Counted from the stretch's first letter, positions 1-5,882 are shown. The stretch is 6,427 nt of DNA from Ruminococcus sp. (GCA_019417865.1 DYCW01000367.1:1-6427), one strand, 5' to 3'. A program made the numbers and translations. The notes: generated by a model not told the origin, from the sequence alone.

Positions 1-11
1 GGATAATACTC

Positions 12-40
12 ATTATACAAAAAATTGGTACCGGTGTCAA
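12..40 (-). promoter_or_regulatory. Sigma-A-type promoter firing leftward out of the window
   Basis: On the minus strand there is a perfect -35 TTGACA (35-40), a 17-bp spacer, and a perfect -10 TATAAT (12-17). Transcription would start near position 5 and leave the window to the left, so its gene is not visible. A short inverted repeat (ATAAT at 3-7, ATTAT at 12-16) overlaps the -10 and the presumed start site and could be a weak operator. Consensus hexamers with ideal spacing make this a strong call, although nothing downstream can be checked. Confidence 0.7.
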
Positions 41-133
41 CAGGAAATTTCTTACTTTTTGATTTAATCAGAAATAAGTATAGAACTATTAAAAAAAGTT
101 ATAATAACATGGAAAAAAATTTGAAAAAAGGGG

Positions 134-162
134 TTGACAAACGGGTTTATTTGTGATATAAT
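134..162 (+). promoter_or_regulatory. Sigma-A promoter of the tRNA-Lys gene
   Basis: A perfect TTGACA (134-139), a 17-bp spacer and a perfect TATAAT (157-162) are present. The TGA at 154-156, just before the -10, adds an extended -10 element. The expected start is near 169, about 10 nt upstream of the mature tRNA 5' end, which leaves a short leader for RNase P to remove. Consensus promoters of this kind are typical of tRNA genes. The 1-133 region upstream contains no gene. Confidence 0.88.
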
Positions 163-178
163 GTGATAGTTGACTGAT

Positions 179-254
179 GAGATATTAGCTCAGTTGGCAG
201 AGCATACGCCTTTTAAGCGTAGGGTCGAGGGTTCAAATCCCTCATATCTCACCA
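179..254 (+). tRNA. tRNA-Lys (anticodon UUU)
   Basis: All arms of the cloverleaf can be folded by eye. The acceptor GAGATAT (179-185) pairs with ATATCTC (244-250). The D stem is GCTC/GAGC (188-191/200-203). The anticodon stem TACGC (205-209) pairs with GCGTA (217-221) around the loop CTTTTAA. The T stem GAGGG (227-231) pairs with CCCTC (239-243) around TTCAAAT. The anticodon at 212-214 is TTT, which reads AAA/AAG lysine codons. The discriminator base is A251, and the CCA end is encoded (252-254). It is 76 nt long and forms a single-gene unit with its own promoter and terminator. Confidence 0.97.
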
Positions 255-299
255 AAGAAAAGTGGAAGAAACAAGTTTGTTTCTTCCACTTTTCTTTTT
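255..299 (+). terminator. Rho-independent terminator of tRNA-Lys
   Basis: A perfect 18-bp stem (255-272 with 279-296) closes a 6-nt loop, and the T-rich tail runs through 299. It begins directly after the CCA end of the tRNA. The left arm is almost all purine, so the minus-strand copy also ends in a T-rich run. It may therefore work in both directions and back up the terminator of the converging operon. Confidence 0.9.
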
Positions 300-320
300 A
301 GTAAGTGCTCCTTCTATTTC

Positions 321-372
321 CTAAACAGAACAACAAAACACCGTTCCAGTCATCTTATGCTGGAACGGTGTT
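321..372 (-). terminator. Rho-independent terminator of the leftward ribosome-assembly operon
   Basis: A 13-bp perfect stem (337-349 with 360-372) encloses a 10-nt loop. Read on the minus strand it is followed by a T-rich tract (complement of 321-336). It lies 28 nt after the stop codon of the last small gene (401-511). The plus-strand side is also followed by a short T run, so some bidirectional activity is possible. Together with the tRNA terminator it separates two convergent transcription units. Confidence 0.85.
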
Positions 373-400
373 CTGTTTTGAATGGATTGGATATACTATT

Positions 401-511
401 TTATAAAAGGATTCCAATAAACGGTAGTAAAATGGCACCCAGTGCAATGACACCAGCAATTAGTAGGATGACTGCACGCATCAGAGTGGACTTCTTTTTT
501 TCTTGTTTCAT
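401..511 (-). CDS. 36-residue single-pass membrane microprotein, function unknown
   Basis: I do not recognise this protein. It is short enough to be missed by gene callers. The start ATG (511-509) is preceded by an excellent Shine-Dalgarno sequence, AAAGGAGG at 519-526, with a 7-nt gap, and the frame ends in TAA at 401. The N-terminus is strongly basic and polar (MKQEKKKSTLMR, residues 1-12). The rest (about 13-36) is one hydrophobic stretch of Ala, Val, Ile, Leu and Gly with a single Pro at 30. This predicts one transmembrane helix with the charged N-terminus in the cytoplasm. No signal-peptidase site is obvious. It begins 23 nt after the helicase stop and is followed by the operon terminator, so it is probably co-transcribed as the last cistron. 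Evidence for translation is the SD, the spacing and the coherent topology; the function is open. Confidence 0.75.
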   Translation of the reverse strand: MKQEKKKSTLMRAVILLIAGVIALGAILLPFIGILL

Positions 512-518
512 AGTACCC

Positions 519-526
519 CCTCCTTT
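519..526 (-). promoter_or_regulatory. Strong Shine-Dalgarno site for the membrane microprotein
   Basis: AAAGGAGG on the minus strand lies 7 nt before the ATG at 511. It is one of the best-matching ribosome-binding sites in the window and is the main reason to accept a gene of only 36 codons. It sits just after the stop codon of the helicase gene. Confidence 0.75.
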
Positions 527-534
527 TGTACTGC

Positions 535-2244
535 TTAACCACGTCGCTTTTTTCGGTTATAATTTCCGGCGTTGTTTCTGCTGTATTCCCGATTTCTTCG
601 GAAGTTGCCAGAACGAGAACTGCCAATGCGGGAATTCGAGCGATAGCCTCCATTTCGTTCCTCGTGCAGTTTTGCATGGACTGGATGTCCATTGATTTTT
701 CCAGTCTGCATGGCATCAATGATGGAGGCGGATTCTGCAACAGGAACTTCTACGGTAGTGTATTTGTCATAAATATCAATTTTACCAAACTCTGAACCGG
801 AGAGACCGGTTGCTTCTACCAGAGCACCAAGGATAAAATTGGGAGCCATACGTTCCTTGCGTCCCACATTGAAATGCACCTTGACTGTCTGGGAACCGCT
901 GTGCCGTCCTTTGCGGATAGGCTTTGGAATGTCAAATGTCGGCAAATTTTTGGTAGCTGCTGTAATTTGTTCCTGTAGCAGCAGTGCCAGCAGAGTTTCA
1001 GCAGATGTGCCAGAGGAGAGCAGCTGTTCTGCCAGTTGTACAGCTTCCGCAGAAGGAGTGGCTTCGCCGCATTGTTCCTGTAAATGCTGTTGTAGATTGT
1101 CCAAAGCCTCTTTCTTCATTTCTGCAGCAGTCGGAAGTGTGATTTCTTCAATATTGGCTCTGGTATACTGGGAAATGGCACGCAGTTCCAGTTCCTGTTT
1201 TCTGCCGCTGATGATGCTGTAAGCGGTACCTTCTTTTCCAGCACGTCCGGTTCTGCCGATGCGGTGAATGTAGTATTCGTGATCCTGTGGCAGGTCATAG
1301 TTAAATACAGCGTCTACGCCCTTGACATCAATGCCTCGTGCTGCAACATCCGTGGCAATCAAAATGTTGCAGCGGCCGGTTTTAAAGCTATTCATGACCT
1401 GTGTTCGCTGCATTTGTTTCATATCGCCGTGTAGCCCAACTGCAGCAAAACCACGGTTTTGTAAAGCTTCTGTCAGTTCGTCTACCATTTTCTTGGTATT
1501 GCAGAATATCATGGAAGAAACCGGTTTTTTTGCTGCCAGTAGAAGATGCAGAGCATCCGTTTTTCTTCCCATTGGAACATTGACTGCATATTGTGCAATG
1601 GCATCCACAGTCCGGTGTGGACTTTGAATTTGTACCATAACAGGATCTTTTTGATATTGTTTGGTGATGGCAAGAATCGCAGGCGGCATGGTGGCAGAGA
1701 AGAGCACGGTTTGTCTGTTCTCTGGTGTTTGTGCCAGAACTGCTTCAATGTCTTCTCGAAAACCCATGTTTAGCATTTCATCTGCTTCATCCAGTACAAT
1801 GGTACGCAGATGATCCAGTTTTAGGGTACGTCGGCGAAGGTGGTCTAACACTCTGCCGGGGGTGCCGACTACAATGTTGGCACCATTTTTCAAGGCATGG
1901 ATTTGCCGTTCCATACTGGCACCGCCGTAGACGGCAACCGGTTTGATCCATTTTTTGAATTTTGCAAATTTTCCGATTTCTTCGCAGGCTTGCATGGCAA
2001 GTTCTCTGGTTGGACAGAGAATCAGTGCATAAACAAAAGGGTCTGCATCTTTTGCAATTTGTTCAATGATGGGAATGCTGAATGCTGCCGTTTTACCTGT
2101 ACCAGTGTTAGACTTGCCAATGACATCTCGTCCTTCTAAGAGAAGGGGAATGGTTTTTGCCTGAATCTCGGTCATTTCTGTGAAATTTTGGTTTGCAATA
2201 GCATGCAGCATTTCTGCGGAGAGAGATGTATTTTGAAATTGCAT
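535..2244 (-). CDS. deaD: DEAD-box ATP-dependent RNA helicase, DeaD/CsdA-type
   Basis: A 569-residue cytoplasmic helicase that uses ATP to open RNA duplexes. The motifs in order are: Q motif around F21 and Q28; motif I SNTGTGKT (45-52, the usual Gln before TGTGKT being Asn); Ia PTREL (78-82); TPGR (128-131); II DEAD (152-155); III SAT (183-185); V ATDVAARGID (297-306); VI HRIGRTGRAG (327-336). A helical linker follows, then a DbpA/CsdA-type RNA-binding fold (about 452-527) and a basic Arg/Asn/Ser-rich tail (528-569). Helicase core, linker, RRM and basic tail match E. coli DeaD/CsdA, a 50S-assembly and cold-response helicase. The Gram-positive names CshA or DbpA/YxiN are alternatives. The start at 2244 is chosen for AAAGGA at 2251-2256, 6 nt upstream. 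An in-frame extension to 2382 would overlap yebC and is not supported. The neighbours are yebC upstream and a membrane microprotein downstream. Confidence 0.93.
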   Translation of the reverse strand: MQFQNTSLSAEMLHAIANQNFTEMTEIQAKTIPLLLEGRDVIGKSNTGTGKTAAFSIPIIEQIAKDADPFVYALILCPTRELAMQACEEIGKFAKFKKWIKPVAVYGGASMERQIHALKNGANIVVGTPGRVLDHLRRRTLKLDHLRTIVLDEADEMLNMGFREDIEAVLAQTPENRQTVLFSATMPPAILAITKQYQKDPVMVQIQSPHRTVDAIAQYAVNVPMGRKTDALHLLLAAKKPVSSMIFCNTKKMVDELTEALQNRGFAAVGLHGDMKQMQRTQVMNSFKTGRCNILIATDVAARGIDVKGVDAVFNYDLPQDHEYYIHRIGRTGRAGKEGTAYSIISGRKQELELRAISQYTRANIEEITLPTAAEMKKEALDNLQQHLQEQCGEATPSAEAVQLAEQLLSSGTSAETLLALLLQEQITAATKNLPTFDIPKPIRKGRHSGSQTVKVHFNVGRKERMAPNFILGALVEATGLSGSEFGKIDIYDKYTTVEVPVAESASIIDAMQTGKINGHPVHAKLHEERNGGYRSNSRIGSSRSGNFRRNREYSRNNAGNYNRKKRRG

Positions 2245-2272
2245 GTTGGTTCCTTTCTTTTGTATAAAATGG

Positions 2273-2303
2273 AAGCGTATTCGTAGAAGATGCGAATACG
2301 CTT
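2273..2303 (-). other. Perfect 11-bp hairpin between yebC and the helicase gene
   Basis: AAGCGTATTCG (2273-2283) and its exact complement (2293-2303) enclose a 9-nt loop. On the minus strand the hairpin begins 26 nt after the yebC stop and ends 28 nt before the helicase ATG, just upstream of the Shine-Dalgarno site. The following bases (CCATTTTATAC) make only a weak U tract. It could be a leaky terminator or attenuator, an RNase processing barrier, or a 5' leader structure of the helicase message. The pairing is seen directly; the role is inferred. Confidence 0.6.
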
Positions 2304-2329
2304 GCATTCTGAACAATGGGCAAAATTTT

Positions 2330-3070
2330 TTATGCGTCTGTTTCTTCCGGCATACTCCAGTTGTGATAAACATTCTGGACATCGTCGTTTTCTTCCAGAT
2401 GTTCTAGCAGCAGATTCATCTTCTTAATCTGTTCTTCGTCTGTCAGTGTGGTGTAGGTCGCCGGAATTTGTTCTACTTCAGCGGAGAGAATATGGTATCC
2501 TTTTTCTGTCAAACCATCCCGTAGCTGTGACAGAACAGATGGGTCGCAGCTGATTTCTACGACATCCTCTTCTACAGAGAGATCATCTGCATCGAATGCG
2601 AAGCAGTCTTCCATGACAGTATCTTCATCTAGGTCAGTATTTTCGAGTACGACCATGCCTTTTTCTGAGAACAGGAATGAAACGCAGCCATTGGTACCAA
2701 GGTTGCCGCCGAATTTGTCGAAATAGTGGCGAATATCGCCGGCAGTTCGATTTTTGTTATCTGTCAGACACTCTACAATGACAGCCACGCCGTTCGGACC
2801 ATATCCCTCATAGACGATGGATTCATAGTTGTTCTTATCGCCGCCGCCAGCCGCCTTTTTGATGACACGGTCAATGTTGTCATTTGGTACATTATTGGCT
2901 TTTGCCTTGGCGATTAAGTCACGCAATTTGGAGTTGCTGTTCGGGTCAGCACCGCCCTCTTTCACGCAGACTGTAATTTCTCGTCCGATTTTGGTAAAGA
3001 TTTTTGCCTTTGCCGCATCGGTTGCTTCTTTTTTTCGCTTGATATTATTCCATTTTGAATGTCCCGACAT
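2330..3070 (-). CDS. yebC: YebC/PmpR/TACO1-family protein
   Basis: A 246-residue protein opening with the family signature MSGHSKWNNIKRKK, followed by the conserved K/R-rich helical segment and the stretch around GYGPNGVAVIVE. The length equals the usual family size of about 240-250. Family members have been described as DNA-binding transcriptional regulators. The mitochondrial relative TACO1, and more recently bacterial members, have been linked to helping ribosomes through difficult sequences such as polyproline. The setting among 50S-assembly genes favours the translation role here, but that is inference. The C-terminal third is rich in Asp and Glu. The start lies 9 nt after the mrnC stop. 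Its SD AAAGGA (3083-3088) sits inside the last codons of mrnC, so the two are very likely translationally coupled. Confidence 0.95.
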   Translation of the reverse strand: MSGHSKWNNIKRKKEATDAAKAKIFTKIGREITVCVKEGGADPNSNSKLRDLIAKAKANNVPNDNIDRVIKKAAGGGDKNNYESIVYEGYGPNGVAVIVECLTDNKNRTAGDIRHYFDKFGGNLGTNGCVSFLFSEKGMVVLENTDLDEDTVMEDCFAFDADDLSVEEDVVEISCDPSVLSQLRDGLTEKGYHILSAEVEQIPATYTTLTDEEQIKKMNLLLEHLEENDDVQNVYHNWSMPEETDA

Positions 3071-3079
3071 GGTGTAAAT

Positions 3080-3508
3080 TCATCCTTTCGATTGATTTTC
3101 TGCCGCAGCAGTAACAATAGCTTGATATTCTGCTGTTTGCTGAATTTGTTTCATCAACGTATATAGTCGTTCGGTTGCACCAGTTAAATACAGATATCCA
3201 AATACAGCTTCCAATCCGGTGGCATAGCGGTATTCTGCCTGATGGATGTGCTTTGGTGCAGCATTTCGCCCTCTTAGAAAAACAGCATGTTCCGTTTCTG
3301 TGAGCAGGGGCAGCAATTGCCGCATCATTTTTGCTTGAAAGTCGGCACAAACCAGCATGACTTTTTTCTGGTGCAGAGCAGCCGGCGGCTGGTTTGCTGC
3401 CAGCACCAGCTGTTCCCGAATCAGTGTATCAAAAATACTATCACCGAGGAAGGCAAGAGCCAGGGGACTGTATTGTTTTGCAGCATGCGGTATCAATGGT
3501 GTCTGCAT
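3080..3508 (-). CDS. mrnC: Mini-ribonuclease III (23S rRNA maturation)
   Basis: A 142-residue RNase III-type endonuclease with a catalytic domain but no double-stranded-RNA-binding domain, which is the hallmark of mini-III. In Bacillus subtilis this enzyme trims both ends of 23S rRNA precursor, best when L3 is bound. The metal-binding and catalytic signature LGDSIFD (21-27) supplies D23 and D27. Further conserved segments are RGRNA (79-83) and ATGLEAVFGYLYL (96-108), with the second catalytic acid at E100. No key residue appears lost. SD AAAGGA lies at 3518-3523, 9 nt before the ATG. It sits 24 nt after obg and directly before yebC. In many Firmicutes mrnC instead lies beside cysS and a 23S methyltransferase, so this location is less usual. 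Confidence 0.93.
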   Translation of the reverse strand: MQTPLIPHAAKQYSPLALAFLGDSIFDTLIREQLVLAANQPPAALHQKKVMLVCADFQAKMMRQLLPLLTETEHAVFLRGRNAAPKHIHQAEYRYATGLEAVFGYLYLTGATERLYTLMKQIQQTAEYQAIVTAAAENQSKG

Positions 3509-3532
3509 TCCATCGCATCCTTTCCGGTGGTT

Positions 3533-4810
3533 TTAAGATACGAAATCAAATTCAAATCCATAGAGGTTGACAGTGTCGCCCTCTTGAATGCCCATTTCTT
3601 CCAGCTTGTCGATAATCCCGCTGCTGCGGAGCACCTTCTGAAAATATTGTAGAGAAGAATAGTCGTCCAGATTGACTGTTCGCAGAATGGGTTCGAGAAA
3701 TTTTGCATCGACATAATAGACACCATCTTCCACTTCAATTTCAAACGTGCCCTTTTCTGCCGTTTCTGCCAACTCCTCTTCTGTGAGTGGTTCCGGTTCG
3801 TATTGCAGAATCGGCGGCAGTTCTGTCAGCTTGGCACTGACTGCCTGCATCAGTTCTTTTGTGCCCTGTGTGGTAGCAGCAGAGATACAATAAAAGGGAA
3901 GACCTTTTTCTGTTTCAATATAGTGCCGGAATGCTGCAATTTGTTCTTCTGTTGCCATATCGCATTTATTGGCAGCCACAATCTGTGGACGTGCTGCTAG
4001 ATCGGCATGGAATCGTTCCAGTTCCTTCTGAATGGTTTCGTAATCGGCAATCGGGTCTCTGCCCTCTGAGCCGGAAACATCTACAATGTGCAGAATCAAC
4101 CGGCAGCGTTCCACATGTCGCAGAAAAGCGTGTCCCAGTCCAATGCCGTCGCTGGCACCTTCAATTAGTCCGGGGATATCTGCCATGACAAAAGAAGACT
4201 CTGCATTGACTTTTACAACACCCAGTACAGGGGTTAATGTGGTAAAATGATAATTTGCAATTTTGGGCTTTGCCGCACTGACAACAGAGATCAGCGTGGA
4301 TTTACCGACATTTGGATATCCAACCAAGCCGACATCTGCCAGCAGTTTCAGTTCCAAAATGACTTCAAATTCCTCTCCTGGAAAGCCTGGCTTAGCAAAG
4401 CGGGGAATCTGTCTGGTGGAAGTGGCAAAATTATAGTTGCCTCTGCCGCCATTGCCGCCTTTTGCTAGAATTTGCGGTTCGTCTGTGGAGAGGTCTGCCA
4501 TAATGCGGCCATTTTTGGCATTGCGGACGATGGTACCACGTGGTACTTTAATGACCAGATCCGGTGCACTTTTACCAGTGCAGCGTTTGGCACCGCCGTT
4601 TTCTCCTCGCTGTGCAACATATTTTTTATGATAACGGAAGTCTAGCAGGGTGGAGAGATTGGTATCCACCTGAAAGACAATATTGCCGCCTTTTCCACCG
4701 TTACCACCGTCCGGTCCGCCGGCAGCGACATATTTTTCTCTGTGAAAGGAAACGGCACCGTCACCGCCGTCTCCGGCTTTGATATAGATTTTTACCTTAT
4801 CAACAAACAT
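3533..4810 (-). CDS. obg: Obg GTPase (CgtA/ObgE), 50S assembly
   Basis: A 425-residue essential P-loop GTPase that binds the large subunit and monitors its late assembly; it is also tied to stress and (p)ppGpp signalling. The N-terminal Obg domain (about 1-157) is Gly-rich with type-II helices, for example GDGGDGAVSFHREKY and GGPDGGNGGKGG. The G domain shows G1 GYPNVGKST (164-172), switch I YHFTT (187-191), G3 DIPG (211-214), G4 NKCD (281-284) and G5 SAA (310-312). A C-terminal OCT domain, found in Gram-positive Obg, occupies about 347-425. All nucleotide-binding motifs are intact. The start at 4810 gives the canonical MFVDKVKIYIKAGDGG opening, with GAGGT (4815-4819) close upstream. It follows rpmA across a terminator-like hairpin and precedes mrnC. 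Confidence 0.97.
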   Translation of the reverse strand: MFVDKVKIYIKAGDGGDGAVSFHREKYVAAGGPDGGNGGKGGNIVFQVDTNLSTLLDFRYHKKYVAQRGENGGAKRCTGKSAPDLVIKVPRGTIVRNAKNGRIMADLSTDEPQILAKGGNGGRGNYNFATSTRQIPRFAKPGFPGEEFEVILELKLLADVGLVGYPNVGKSTLISVVSAAKPKIANYHFTTLTPVLGVVKVNAESSFVMADIPGLIEGASDGIGLGHAFLRHVERCRLILHIVDVSGSEGRDPIADYETIQKELERFHADLAARPQIVAANKCDMATEEQIAAFRHYIETEKGLPFYCISAATTQGTKELMQAVSAKLTELPPILQYEPEPLTEEELAETAEKGTFEIEVEDGVYYVDAKFLEPILRTVNLDDYSSLQYFQKVLRSSGIIDKLEEMGIQEGDTVNLYGFEFDFVS

Positions 4811-4849
4811 AGCAACCTCATATCTCTCTGTATTTCAGGGCGGATGGGA

Positions 4850-4886
4850 AATGAAAAGAAAATCCCAAGCGAAAGGCTCGGGATTT
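4850..4886 (-). terminator. Terminator-like hairpin between rpmA and obg
   Basis: Arms 4860-4870 and 4876-4886 form an 11-bp stem (one G-U pair) with a 5-nt loop. On the minus strand a T-rich tail follows (complement of 4850-4859). It lies 22 nt after the rpmA stop and about 40 nt before the obg start. It has the form of an intrinsic terminator, yet no convincing promoter is visible between it and obg. The likely role is partial termination, giving much ribosomal-protein mRNA and less obg mRNA. Independent initiation of obg from inside rpmA is the alternative. Confidence 0.75.
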
Positions 4887-4908
4887 CTGTCAGATGCTAT
4901 GAAAAAGT

Positions 4909-5190
4909 TTATTCAGCGGTGTAAACGCTGACCTTCTTGCGGTCACGTCCCCAACGCTCAAACTTTACCGTACCGTCTACCATTGCAAACAGGGTATCGT
5001 CAGAACCGATGCCAACGCCCGTACCCGGATGAATATGGGTACCTCTCTGGCGAACGAGAATGTTACCAGCCTTTACGAACTGACCGTCAGCCCGCTTGAC
5101 ACCCAGCCGCTTGGATTCAGAATCACGGCCGTTCTTGGTAGAACCGGAACCTTTTTTATGTGCAAAGAATTGCATACTAATCTTCAACAT
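4909..5190 (-). CDS. rpmA: 50S ribosomal protein L27 (with cleavable N-terminal extension)
   Basis: A 93-residue L27, the protein whose N-terminal tail reaches the peptidyl-transferase centre. The body is classical: AHKKGSGSTKNGRDS, SKRLGVKRADGQFV, then RQRGT and HPGTGVGIGSDDTLFA. The start at 5190 is chosen because it restores the Firmicutes extension MLKISMQFF (1-9) ahead of Ala10. In Staphylococcus aureus such an extension is cut between Phe and Ala by Prp, the product of the adjacent gene, and cutting is essential for function. SD GGAGG is at 5201-5205, within a hairpin that ends next to the ATG. A further in-frame extension up to 5265 would overlap prp and is not supported. Confidence 0.97.
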   Translation of the reverse strand: MLKISMQFFAHKKGSGSTKNGRDSESKRLGVKRADGQFVKAGNILVRQRGTHIHPGTGVGIGSDDTLFAMVDGTVKFERWGRDRKKVSVYTAE

Positions 5191-5227
5191 GGTAATTACA
5201 CCTCCGTGTGTTTCAGTTTCAATTACC
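5191..5227 (-). promoter_or_regulatory. Hairpin carrying the rpmA ribosome-binding site
   Basis: GGTAATT on the minus strand (complement of 5221-5227) pairs perfectly with AATTACC (complement of 5191-5197), which abuts the rpmA ATG. Inside it, ACAC can pair with GTGT next to the outer stem, giving up to 11 bp with a 10-nt bulge. The SD GGAGG (5201-5205) falls in and beside the small inner loop. The fold could tune L27 translation. The pairing is visible; any regulation is inferred. Confidence 0.5.
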
Positions 5228-5237
5228 CGCAAAAAAC

Positions 5238-5558
5238 TTACGGGGCAGAAGCAACCTGTATGCAAATACAGTCTGGTGCTTCCTCGGTTAAGAGCTGCAA
5301 TTGCAGAAACAAGCCCTGTAAAAGCAGATCTGCATGTTCATTCTGTATCGAAGCAACAGAAATGGAAATGCAGTTTTCCTCCACTGCAATCTCAGCCGGC
5401 AGATGATAAATCTCTGTGAGCAGGTTTGCGGTCATCTGTACAGATGCGGAAACGCTGGCACAAATAATATCCTGTCCTGCTTCGGCAAAACCAGCATGTC
5501 CGGAAACGGAAACACCGGTAAATGTTTGATTGCGTTTAAAAAATGTGGCGGTAATCAT
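5238..5558 (-). CDS. prp: Prp, cysteine protease that processes ribosomal protein L27
   Basis: A 106-residue member of the YsxB/Prp family (formerly a DUF). It is a cysteine protease that removes the N-terminal extension of L27 before ribosome assembly. The signature SGHAGFAEAGQDIICASVSA is complete, giving catalytic His21 and Cys33 with Asp30 nearby. The length matches the family. It lies between rplU and rpmA, the standard Firmicutes order, beside its own substrate. The ATG at 5558 is 12 nt after the rplU stop, and no real Shine-Dalgarno sequence precedes it (the bases read TTTCCTGTATC). Translation probably depends on ribosomes finishing rplU, which would keep protease levels low compared with the two ribosomal proteins. 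Confidence 0.96.
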   Translation of the reverse strand: MITATFFKRNQTFTGVSVSGHAGFAEAGQDIICASVSASVQMTANLLTEIYHLPAEIAVEENCISISVASIQNEHADLLLQGLFLQLQLLTEEAPDCICIQVASAP

Positions 5559-5570
5559 GATACAGGAAAT

Positions 5571-5882
5571 TTATGCCTGAATGGCTTCAATCTGTACCTT
5601 GGTATACGGCTGTCTGTGACCTTGCTTCTTCTTTTCGGACTTCTTCGGCTTATAAGTCATAACAGTGATCTTCTTTGCCTTACCGTTCTTCAGTACCTTT
5701 GCACTGACGGTTGCACCTGCAACATACGGTGTGCCAACGTTCAGACCAGCTTCTGTGCTGACTGCAACAACCTTGTCGAAGGTAACGGTAGATTCTTCTT
5801 CAGCGTTCAGCTTTTCGATAAAAACAACATCTCCCTGTTTTACCTGATACTGCTTTCCGCCGGTTTCAATGACTGCGTACAT
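5571..5882 (-). CDS. rplU: 50S ribosomal protein L21
   Basis: A 103-residue protein of the usual length. The opening MYAVIETGGKQYQVKQGD and the basic C-terminal signature YKPKKSEKKKQGHRQPYTKV (80-99) identify bacterial L21, which binds 23S rRNA in the 50S subunit. The start at 5882 is fixed by the conserved N-terminus and by CAGGTG at 5890-5895, 7 nt upstream. An in-frame extension to 5963 lies in the leader RNA and is rejected. It is the first gene of the operon, behind a consensus promoter and a structured leader. Confidence 0.98.
   Translation of the reverse strand: MYAVIETGGKQYQVKQGDVVFIEKLNAEEESTVTFDKVVAVSTEAGLNVGTPYVAGATVSAKVLKNGKAKKITVMTYKPKKSEKKKQGHRQPYTKVQIEAIQA

Noticed and set aside
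51..78. Imperfect hairpin between CTTAC and TAAG in the AT-rich left region
   Set aside because: It is weak, mostly A-T pairs with no T tail, and can be expected by chance in such AT-rich DNA.
100..105. TATAAT on the plus strand
   Set aside because: No acceptable -35 lies 16-18 bp upstream (the bases there read AGTATA), and no gene starts directly downstream. The full-consensus tRNA promoter is at 134-162.
396..740. 114-codon minus-strand frame overlapping the helicase 3' end
   Set aside because: It lies in another frame over the helicase tail and the microprotein gene, has no start signals, and the two real frames explain the region better.
2245..2382. In-frame N-terminal extension of the helicase to an ATG at 2382
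   Set aside because: It would overlap the end of yebC and the intergenic hairpin. The start at 2244 has a good SD and gives the canonical Q-motif spacing.
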